DNA of 64,000 bases, taken from Triplophysa rosa (Eukaryota > Chordata > Actinopteri > Cypriniformes > Nemacheilidae). Positions within the stretch are counted from its first letter, which is position 1. The number at the start of each line of letters is the position of its first letter. The stretch spans positions 9,945,080-10,009,079 of the forward strand of contig NC_079905.1 in the NCBI RefSeq assembly GCF_024868665.1, in the 5' to 3' direction. The position numbers and the translations under genes are program-made. Under the pieces are notes generated by a model, which saw only the letters and a list, made by a program, of their open reading frames with translations, made no database searches and had not been told where the DNA came from. Positions 21,491 through 32,900 of the stretch are shown here, piece after piece.

Positions 21491-24400
21491 TGCCCATTTT
21501 GATATGAAATATTGCACATTGTATGGTTTTACACAGAAGGTGAGGTTCTTAACAGTGTTTAATAGTGACTAAAGAGAGTCCGGGGGTTGGGGTGATTGGA
21601 CTAAAAGCAGTGCATGTGAGAGTTCAGGGTAGTTGCCTTTGGGAAGAAGTTGTTTTTAAATCTATTTGTTCTGGTCTTAATGCACCTGTAGCGCCTACCT
21701 GAGGGCAACAGTTCGAACAGGTCAGAGCCAGGGTGGGAGCTGTCTTTGGTGATGATTTTAGCTCTGTTGAGGCAGCGGGGGGTGTAAATGTCCATCAGGG
21801 AAGGAAGAGGGCAGCCAATGATCTTCTGTGCTGCCTTTACAACTCTCTTGAGCCTCTCCTTGTCTGCAATGGTGCAGTTGCCGTACCATACTGTAATACA
21901 GTATGTCAGCAGGCTCTCGATGGATGAGCGATAGAAGGACAGCAGTAGATTAGAGTTTAGTTTATACTTCCTGAGGATTCTCAGGAAGTGTAACCGCTGC
22001 TGAGCCTTCTTGCAGACAGCCGTGATGTTCTCTGTCCAGGAGATGTCGGCGGAGATGAGAACGCCGAGAAACCTAAAGGTGTGGACCCTCTCCACACACT
22101 CGCCATTGATGTAAAGGGGGGCTGGATCAGTGCTATGCTTCCTGAAGTCAACAATGTTGACAAAGGTTATTCTCTGTACACCAGACTGCCAACTTCAGGA
22201 CCTCTTCTCTGTAGGCGGCCTCGTCACCCTTGGAGATGAGTCCGACCACAGTAGTGTTGTCGGCAAACTAGACGATGAGATTGTCATTGTGGGCCGGACT
22301 GCAGTCGTGGGTGTAGAGGCAGTACAGGAGGGGGCTCAGCACACAGCCCTGTGGGGAGCCGATGCTCAGCGTGCAGGTAGAGGAGAGGTGGGGGCCAAGT
22401 CTCACAGTCTGGGGTCGGTTGGTTAAAAAGTCCTTTATCCAGGCACATGTAAGAGGGGGAAGGCCAAGAGCGTCTAGTTTGGTGATGAGTCTGTCCGGGA
22501 TTATGGTATTGAAAGATGAACTGTAATCCACAAAGAGCATCCGAACATAGCTCTGCTGCTGCTCCAGGTGGTTCAGCGCAAAGTGGAGAGCTACGGAAAT
22601 GGCGTCCTCTTTGGATCGGTTCGTGCGATATGTGAACTGGTAAGGGTCGAAGTCTGGGGGGAAATGATCTTTGATGTGCCGAAGAATCAGTCTCTCGAAG
22701 CACTTCATGGTTACCGGAGTAAGGGCCACCGGACAGTAATCGTTCAGGCTGGTGATGGGAGACTTCTTCGGCACTGGGATTATTGTAGCTGATTTTAGGC
22801 ACGGCGGGATAACTGCCTGGGCCAGGGAGAGGTTGAAGATCCTGGTGGGGACGAGCTGGTAGGCGCACGCTCTGAGCACCTTGCCAGGTATTCCGTCTGG
22901 GCCGGCAGCTTTCTTGGGGTTCACTGCCAGGAGCCCCCGTCTAACATCGTGATCCTGCACAGTGAATGGACTAGTGCAAAGACTAGGTGGGGGAGGGCTG
23001 GAGCAGATGAGTGCTGCTGAGGTGTTTCAAAACGAGCAAAGAAGCAGTTTAGCTCATCTGCCAGTGGCGCACTCGGGGCTTCCGTAGACGCATCACAGCC
23101 TCTGAAGTTTGTGATGTCTTCTATGCCTCGCCACACCTCCCGTGAATTGTTGCTGGACAGGTGGGACTCAATGCGCATCCTGTGGTCTGCCTTGGCTCTT
23201 TTTATTCCTCTTTTCAGGTCGGCTCGAGCAGCTCTGTACAGAGCTCTGTCCCCTGACCTGAAGGCAGCGTCGCGGGCCCTGTAAAGTGTGCGGACCTGGC
23301 TGGTCATCCAGGGTTTCTGGTTAGGAAAAGCCCGGATGTTTTTGTCCACAGTCACATTCCCGATGCAGAACTGGATATAGTCCAGTACAGTTCCTGTGAA
23401 TGTCTCCAGCTCCTGGTGTACAAATAAGTCCCAGTCTGTCTGTTTGAAGCAGTCTTGTAGTTTGAAGATTGTATTTCCAGGCCAGGTTGTAACAGTCTTT
23501 GTGGTGGGCCTGGCCCTGCGTCTGAGGGGGGTGTAGGCTGGGATAAGCAGGAGGGAAAGATGGTCTGACTGGCCGAGGTGGGGGAATGGCTCTGTAGGCA
23601 TGCTTGATGTTGGTGTATACATGATCCAGAGTATTCTCCCCCCTTGTAGCGCATTTAACATGCTGGTATAACTTCAGGAGTACAGTCTTCAAGTTGGCCT
23701 TGTTAAAGTCTCCTGCAATAATGTGAACACCGTTGGGGTGGGCCCGCGGTTGTTCGTTTATGGTGTGCAGCAGGAAAGAGAGCGCTGTGTCGATCACAAC
23801 AGTTAGCTCTCTCGGCAGAAAGAAAGGCTGACATCTTACAGACATGTACTCGACGTCTGGGGAACAGTGTCTATCCATAATTGTCCCGCTGTTACACCAG
23901 TTTTCATACACATAAATACAGAGACCCCCTCCTCTGCTCTTACCAGAGTCCTTAGTCCTGTCCTGACGGAACAGAGTACGGCGTGCTAGTTGCACGCTAG
24001 CATCAGGTATTCACGGGTGAAGGCAAGTTTTGGTGACAATCAGGACACAGCAGTCACAAACATAGCGATTTCCCGCGAGTTGTAGTTCCAACTCATCCAT
24101 TTTATGCACCAGGGATCTGGCATTGGAGAGATACAGGCTCGGCAGAGGTGTCTTGTGTGGTTGTTTTCTTAGCCTTAGCATAGCACCGGACCTGCGGCCC
24201 CGCTTCTGCTTCCTCTCCCTCTCCCTCCTCCATCTACGTTGCCTCCTAGATCCGACAACAATCCACGGGGAGGCCGACGGTCTCGCTATGTCGTCTGGGA
24301 TGTTATGCGTGTGGTGAAAGTCGCTCGAAACAGATATTTGGTGTTGGTCCCCGATATCCAGAAGCGTCTGGCGGGTGTACTGAATGTTCGCAGTGCCAAT

Positions 24401-27400
24401 AACACACAAAGTAAAGAAAAACGACAAAAAAAGTAAAAGAAAAAAGCACTGAAATGGAGAGCCGCTGCAACCATGCGCGCCGCCATCTTGGATTTGTTTA
24501 GATGTATATATTGCGTAGGATTTTTTTTCTTTTATAAAGAAGACTTTTACCGAAATGCCCATAATGGGAAACTCCAGTGGGAATGCGTGACCATAACTAC
24601 ATTTCTTAGTTTATTTACTTTATTTTATGAAACCTTGCTACGCATAGGAATAACCATTTTATAAAAGCAATAAGCCCCCGTGAAGCAGTGGGTTACAGTG
24701 CATTTTATAACAGCAACTCTGCTTCACGTCGTGCCACAACGCCCTTAGCTGTTATAAAATGCACTGTAACCCACTGCTTCGCAGCGCTTATTGCTTTCAT
24801 ATGATTGACATGTTTATCCATTCACTCTTAAATTTGCATAAATTGTTTATTGCAATTATTTATTCTTTCATTTTGATTGGTTTATTGATTATGACAAACA
24901 GTATTGTCAGCATAATTAATGGTGATTCACAGGTGCAGTAAGTCTATTACAGGTACTGACTAACTGGGACAGAGTAAGGATGTTTTTGAGCACACTCAAA
25001 TGATTATCATCACGTGTTACTCACAAATTTAATTAGAATTTTTAAATAAATGCATTCAGGACTTTGTAAAATGCATAATGTGTCAGCAGCTAACATTTCA
25101 AACACCAACCTCTGATAAAGCTTCTTAAAGAGGTACAGTAGTTCACCCAAAAATGAAAATTCTGTACATTTACTCACCCTCTTGTCATTTTAAACCTGTA
25201 TGATATTCTTTCTTCTGCAGAACATAAAAGAAGATGTAATTGCGCGTAAGTGTAATTGATGATTCTTGTCTTATTGAGTGTAAACGCAGTTTTGTTGCTT
25301 TGTTCACTACCGTCGTGTCATGTGTTGAAGTCACGTTTGTTGTCGTGCTGGTTTTGCGTGTCATTGTGAGATATTGGGCAGCCTAATCGTGTAAAGACCG
25401 AAGAGCGTGAAGACCATCTACTCTACCTGTGCGACTCCACCGAGCAAGGACACCGACAAGGCACTTGAGTATTGCACTTCAGTATTAACTTTTTGCACTT
25501 CTATTTATTCTCTTCTTGTTATTTGTTATTCCTTACTCCCCGTTTTTTACTATGTATTTTCAAATCCCTACTGTCACTACAACTTGTAAATCTCCTGTAT
25601 CACGTAGAAGGCAACGCAATGCTAATAATCTGCGCACTCTTTCAGCATCCACAACTACCTCAATTACATTTCCCATTGGTTTATGGTACTGCCAATCTGC
25701 TGTAAACAAAGCAGATTTAATCACAGCTATTGTTAAACATTCTTGTATTTCTCTTTTAGCACTTACTGAAACCTGGATCAAGCCAGAGGACACTGCCACA
25801 CCGGCTGCTCTCTCAAATAACTACACTTTCTCCCACAGCCCACGCATATCAGGGAGGGGTGGAGGAACCGGTGTACTTATCCCCAACGACTGGAAATTCA
25901 AACAGCTGGCACCCTCGTGTGACAACATCTCCTCTGAGTCACATGCTGTTACTATCATCCACCCTGTTAAAACTCATGTTGTAGTTATCTATCGTTCCCC
26001 AGGTCAGCTTGGACATTTCTTGGAGGAGTTGGATACGCTTCTGTCATCCTTCCCCGAGGATGGTACTCCTCTGGTGGTACATGGAGACTTCAACATCCAT
26101 CTTGAAAAACTACAGGCTGCCGACTGCGTCGTTTGACCTCAAGCGAGTTCCCACTTCAGCAACCCATAAGTCTGGTAATCAACTAGATCATATCTACACA
26201 CGACACTGCTCCACTCATCACTCCCAGGTCACCCCGCTGCACACGTCAGATCATTTCCTCATCACTCTTGATCTCGACCTAACCTCTCCAGACACTACAC
26301 ATGCTTCCCCACTGGTCACATTCCGACGCAACTTACGAACACTCTCTCCCTCCTGTTTATCCTCTGCGGTCTCCGCCATGCTCCCTCCCTCTGAACATCT
26401 CTCTCTCTTGGATACTAACAGTGCCACCGACACACTTTTTGCTCCACACTTACCTCCTGCTTAGACAGCTTATGCCCCCTTACATCCAGGCCATCTCGTG
26501 CATCCCCTTCTGCCCCCTGGTTATCTGATGTTCTCCGCGAGCATCGCGTCACGCTCAGGTCTGCTGAGAGAAAGTGGCGCAAATCTAAAGAACCCACTGA
26601 CCTCAGTCTCTATCAGTCTCTCCTCTCTTCTTTCTCTGCTGATGTCTCCTTTGCGAAAACTCAGTACTACCATGCTAAAATCAACAACTCTGTCTCTGGA
26701 GTGGTGCTACAATGGTTCAGGTCTTACCTCACAGGTAGGTCATTTAGAGTATCCTGGAGAGGTGAGGTCTCTGAGTCCCAACATCATGACACAGGGGTGC
26801 CTCAGGGCTCAGTGCTTGGTCCTTTGCTATTTTCTATATACTGTACATGACATCCATAGGCTCTGTCATTCGGAAACATGGCTTTTCCTATCACTGCTAT
26901 GCGGATGATACACAACTCCACCTGTCATTTCAGCCTGACGATCCGACTGTTTCTGCACGCATTTCAGCATGCCTAGCCGACATTTCGCTCTGGATGAAGG
27001 ACCATCACCTGCAGCTGAACCTTGCAAAAATAGAACTGCTTGTAATCCCGGCCGACACAAAGATTCATCACAACTTCTCCATTCAACTGGGCACATCAAC
27101 CATCACATCTTCCAGAACGGCCAGAAACCTAGGAGTGGTGATCGACGATCAGCTTAACTTCACTGATCAGGTTGCCAGCACCACCCGGTCCTGTAGATTC
27201 ATCCTCTACAATATTAGGAAAATTAGACCTTTCCTATCCGAGCATGCTACGCAGGGCCTAGTCCAGGCTCTTGTTCTGTCCAGACTGGACTACCGAAATG
27301 CGCTACTGGCTGGACTTCCAGCTTGCACAACCAAACCTCTACAGATGATCCAGAATGCAGCGTCAAGAATGGTCTTCAATGAACCGAAGAGAGCGCACGT

Positions 27401-29900
27401 AACTCCTCTCTTCATTAAGTTACATTGGCTCCCTATAGTCAAATTCAAGACTCTGCTCCTGGCCTACAAGACCACCAATGATTTGGCACCCCCTTATCTT
27501 CATTCACTAATGCAGACTTATGTACCCGCCAGATCCTTACGCTCTGCAAACGAACGACGTCTTGTGGTGCCATCCCAAAAAGGTAAAAAAATCTCTCTCA
27601 CGTACCTTCTCTGGATCAGTTCCACATTTAGGGAATGATCTGCCTGCTGCTACAAGATCAGCAGATTCTGTAGCCATCTTTAAGAATTGTCTGAAAACAC
27701 ATCTCTTCCGTCAACACCTGACTGATCAGTTCTGACTTCTATCTCTTTTCTACTCTTTCAAAAAAAAAATTCTCTGTGTACTGTGGTAGGCTATATGAGA
27801 CCATTTTTTTATTGCACTTATGCTTTTGGTTGTCCTTACGTTGTTCCAATTGCTTCCATTGTTTCCCTCATCTGTAAGTCGCTTTGGATAAAAGCGTCTG
27901 CTAAATGACTAAATGACTGAAAACCGTTGGTCCCCGTTGACTTCTTTTGGTTTTGTGTCCATACAATAGAAGTCAATGTGGACCAATAGTTTTTTGGTTA
28001 CCAACTTTCTTCAAAATATCTCCTTTTGTGTTCTGCAGAAGAAGGAAAGTCGTACAGGTTTAAAATATCAAGAGGGCAAGTAAATGATGACAGAATTGCC
28101 ATTTTAGGGTGAACTACTCCTTTATCACCCATAACATATACACTCCTATCTGGCAGATATATGGTTCACAGATGTTCTGCAGTCTACAGTTTCTTTGGGC
28201 TGTTCTCTTTACAAAATTACTTGAAAAGGTTCAAAAATGCCAATTTCCTCACATCAAACTTTCACTTCCTGAATGTTTAGTAACAGACACACACTCATGT
28301 CCCAGTAGAGACTATCCACACAGCTCAGATGGACATGTTTACCAGTCTATGTCCACTGTCTGTTGTCTCTAAACCAGCCTGTGAGACACTGTGAGAAGCG
28401 AATATGAAAATATTTGACATATTTTTGTACTATTCTTTGTCCTGGTTTTGGCATAGAGGGAATTTATTCAAAGCAATACTACTGCACTGTGGGCAGTGGT
28501 GCATAATTTTCATTACCACCATTCAGTTGCACAAATGTTTAAAGGGATAGTTCACCTTCAAAATGAAAATTATGTCATTATTTGCACGCCCTCTTGTCAT
28601 TTCAAACCTGTATGACTTTCTTTCTTTTGAACAACACAAAAGAAGATATTTTGAAGAAAGTTGGTAAGAGAAAACCGTTGGTCCCCATTGACATTGGTTT
28701 TGTGTCCATACAATAGAAGTCAATGGGGACCAACATTATTTGGTTACCAACATTTTTAAAAATATCTTCTCTTGTGTTATGCAAAAGAAAGAAAATCACA
28801 CAGGTTTAAAATGACAACAGGGTTAGTAAATGATGACAGCATGTTAATTGTGAAGCTGAACTATCCCTTTAATACAAAACATCATTGATTTCAGGAGGAG
28901 AATACAGGAATTTTAACTTCCAATGACACTATCCACAGTGCACCACTGTTCATAAGACATGAAAACATTGAAAGGAAAGTTTGAAATTACATAACATGCT
29001 CATTTCATGGTGTATTTATAATTGAGCATCTCCACAATAATTTTGCAACACAATCAAGAAAAGAAAAATATTGCTATTCATAGATTATTATTTTTTTAAT
29101 CTGATTAGATTTGAATCTGCATAAACAGGTCATGGTACAGTACCAAATAATATGAATGTGAGAAGAAACGAGGCCATGAAAGAGATTTCTGTTTAATTAA
29201 AACACACAAATTGGAGATTATTGCCGTAATTTCAGTTACGTGCAGGTCAACAAAAAACGATGTGTGCGTGTGTACAGGTATTCTCACCTTCCTCTTGCTC
29301 CTGTCAGGACTGTTCTCTGCTGGAAGTTCTTTGGAGCTAAAGATAGAGGACTGGTTACTGAAGCATACACAATGAATGACAAGTACAGAACCTGGAAAGG
29401 GCTAAAACGGATTATACTTTCAGGTTGCTCTTATATCACTGCTGCTATAAAGACTTAAACTTCAGCCATAACCTGGTATCATATTATTGTATTATTTATG
29501 TTGTACATAGAGTCCAAATGTTTGTGAACATTTCTCTATTTTTTTCTAATTTCATTCTTTTTTTATAAGATAATATTCTCAGCAAAACAAATTTGGTAAA
29601 ATTTAGTTTCTCCCATGTTTGTTTTTCTGCAAATATGTAGTCAAGTACTGTTTGGCAGCTGTTCTGTTTGACAATTATTTTGTTAAAAAGTCAGCTGTAA
29701 AATTTGTGTGTTTTTTAAGGCTAAAATACACAGATTGTAATGCTTGAAGAATCGTTTCATCTGTATATTCCCAAAGGAAATAAAACTATATTTAGCTTTT
29801 CATCAACTGAGCGATTCTCTTAAATAATCGAATAAGCAATCAGTGAATCAATGAAGATTTGTTGAAATGTTTGTGTGTGTGTGTGTGTGTGTGTGCGTGC

Positions 29901-29932
<32 letters not shown>

Positions 29933-32900
29933 TGCAGTCTCTGGAATTCTATTATTTTAATATACTGTATAGACGATTTCATCGGACGCATGCCCTGGCC
30001 CGAAGTTAATTTACAGTCTGTGTTTGGTTATAATAAATCCATTTATTTTAGATTTAATCTATATTAATATCTTATTGTATATTAATTGTATTAAATTAAA
30101 TTAAAACTACTCAACAGCTATTGATTCTATGCGGAGGTTGCCACTGAAACTGTCTATATTAGATATAGGCCTACATATATTATCAAGCAAATATGTATGT
30201 ATGTATGCATGTGGTGATATATTTACCTTTTACCAGGAAATTCTTTGGGATCCTGCTCTTTCCCTTTAGTTTTCCTCAGCGAAGACCTGGGAGCATAATT
30301 CAAAGGCACGTCAACATTGACAGCAGTTTCTTGAGTAATAATGGATGGTTTCTTCTGTTCTTCTGATGGTTTCAAAGAGCACAATACTTTTGGATAATAT
30401 CAGTTCATACAGTAGCCTGTAACAATGAAGCCATTTATTGTAACATATTCTGATGCCAAAGCTATGATTTAAATAACTGCATTACATAACTATAAGACCT
30501 ATCACCTTACCCGAGGTCTTTTTTGCTGTATTTCTCCTTTAGACTCACTGAAGAGTTGGAAACTGTACAAACATCAGGAATTAATATTCATAGCTTATGT
30601 AACAATACAACAAATGAATTTGTCATTACTGCGTCTCTATGGTCATTAGCATAATTCATTAGCCTTGCAATTTAGCCCTAATCATGCAGCAATGGTTTGA
30701 TGCATTTACCTTCATTATCAGGACCCTGCTGAGGCTGTGGGTACATGAGAGGGACCTCTACGGCTCCAGATACTCTGGAGGTTTGAGGCCCAGAGGCCTA
30801 AAGACACACATACAGAAAGAGAGAGAGAGCGAGAGAGATTTCAACACCCAAGTTAAAAAAATCTGTTCTCTTTCCTGTCTGTTATTTACTGACCGACCAA
30901 TGAACTTCCTTTTGTTTCCCTGCAGAGTTGTACTGCAGTTATTACATGTACTGTATTACTGATTACAACTAACAACTCTTAAAATACAATGTAAAACATA
31001 AATAAACAGATTTCTTCAGTTTGTCTTACAATGTACTTACATACATTGTGTTAAACCAACAATTGTAATGTTAGAAGTCAGATAATAACAGATATATTTT
31101 GAAATATAATTTAATATCACCACAACCCAACATATAATATTAAAGGTCCAGGTTCCAATATTATGAAATTTAGCTGCATCTAGCTGTGAGGTTGCGAATT
31201 GCAACCAACGGCTCACTCCACCCTGTGAGCTGTTATGACTATTCATACAACAGAAACACTTTCAATATTAAGAGAATATTGTGTAACCATATGAACCTAC
31301 CAGACGTTTATTAATTGTTAAGTATGAGATTACAATTGACTTCCACTTTTTCTCAGCATATCTGGCTCTGTCCTCTGTGAGATGTGAGTACTGTGTGTGT
31401 CTGAGAGAGAGTCTTACCCTCCCTTCCAGGCTCTCTTGTCCCTCAGAAGAACTGCACATTCTCTGCGCACCAATGGCTCCCATCAGCTCGCCCAGTTCTA
31501 GCACATAAAACAGAGAATTATATAACAAAGAGCAATATACACAGACTGAAAAGCACCCCAAAATACTGTAACTATTAACAAATAATACAGTTGCTATTTA
31601 GGGTGTTGCTGGGTCATTATTACACAATGGCTAATTGAAGAAAACATAAGACTTATATAGTTGTTTCTGCCCATTAAACTGAACTAGGAGAAAGTAATTT
31701 ACCATTGATAAAATTACAAGAAACCACTTTAAAAGTCCATTCTCAAATATTCAGTACTCTATCTGATGAAAAACATAATACTTCAACAAGCTTTTGGCCA
31801 CTTGGTTTATATGTTTGAATGTCGTGTACTGCCACACACTCTTTACAGATATTTGAAATAAAAAGGGCTCTTGTTGAAACAGGCTCGAGAGTTTCCATTG
31901 AACTGAGGCCGTCCATGCGGCAACACCTCTTCATAATCTGCCTCATTCAGTCACAATGCATCCAATCAGCTTTCCTATGCTGTCTGCTCTTATCATAGCA
32001 ATCATAGCACATTCAGAATAGGAGGATATAAAGAGCCAGTGAACCCATTAGAGCTGAGTGTGTGGGGAGAGGAGAGCAGAGCATCTGAGGTGACAGTGCT
32101 TGTTTAATGTCATTAACTAATCTCATTTAGCGTGCAACCGCAAGGTCAGAGTTCGAAGTGATGGGGGCGCAAAAATATTACAGTTACATAATGCAAATAA
32201 CAGGTTGTGTGCACGCTACTGTTTGTAGGCATAAAGTAGAAAAAAAATGGAGTGAAAGTGGCTGCTGTATTTAACACAAAATATGGCTGTGAAAAATGTA
32301 AGTACAATCTTAATAACAAAACTGACTTTTTGGAATAAGACTTTATTTGGTATCGAACTGTTAACTTTAAAATAATGATTGAAAATTTGAGCTGTCATGT
32401 CAGATTTTGTGGGAAATGTCTGATGTTATTTGACTTCAACCCATGTAAGGAAAAAAATATATATTGAAAATATATATTTAAATTTAACTAAATAAAAAAT
32501 ATCTTTACATTTTTACATGTTTATTCAGTGTACAAAATTCAAAATACAATTTTCTGAATAAAACAGAAAATGATGCATTATTATTATTATTACTTTTATT
32601 ATTATAAAAACAACAATAGCCATTATAATAATAGTCCTTTTGTTCATTGTTCCCCTCTTGATTTGCTCCCAGGTTTGTCTTGTTATCTTGTTAGTTCGCA
32701 GTGTATTTAAGTCCTTATGTTTCAGTTGTCTGGTGTCAGTAGTTGTTGCATGTTGCCTTTTGTCTCTGGTCTCTTTTTGGGTATTACATTGTTTTGTTAA
32801 TGTTTTGTTTTCATTAAAATTTAAACTGCATGTGGATCCGCTTCTTGCCTGGTTTCTCCTCCCGTTGTTACAGAACGACTGACCACAAATATGGATCCAG

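Larger units (their letters stand above)
21241..24493 (-). mobile_element. near full-length non-LTR retrotransposon (LINE), inactive
   Basis: Minus strand. The 5' end is near AAGATGGCGGCGCGCATGG, followed by an endonuclease, a linker and a reverse transcriptase. The 3' UTR ends in CAATAAAGGCATTCTATTCT and a short TATTC repeat. It is in pieces: frame changes separate the blocks, and the catalytic box is mutated. I think an L2/CR1/Rex group element, but the clade is not certain. It lies within ppp1r9a intron 14, antisense to nothing: same strand as the host gene. Confidence 0.85.
25239..27918 (+). mobile_element. L2-clade LINE, internally deleted
   Basis: Endonuclease fragments, then reverse transcriptase with an intact [11 protein letters not shown] box, and the fish L2 3' tail GTCGCTTTGGATAAAAGCGT with an AAATGACT repeat. 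The first part of the RT is missing and there are frame changes, so it is dead. Antisense to ppp1r9a. Confidence 0.85.
25125..28124. mobile_element. family A miniature element split by an L2 insertion
   Basis: The left half (25125 to about 25238, TTAAAGAGGTACAGTAGTTC to AAAAGAAGAT) and the right half (about 27919-28124, AAACCGTTGGTCCCCGTTGA to GGGTGAACTACTCCTTTAT) are consecutive in the intact copy at 28538-28872, apart from about 22 bases lost at the junction. The L2 element sits between them. Confidence 0.8.

Noticed and set aside
22284..22868. 194-residue minus ORF overlapping the LINE reverse transcriptase
   Set aside because: Out-of-frame reading of the same stretch; the RT motifs are in the other frame.
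24286..24486. 66-residue ORF at the LINE 5' end as a separate gene
   Set aside because: It starts at the AAGATGGCG of the LINE and belongs to its 5' region.
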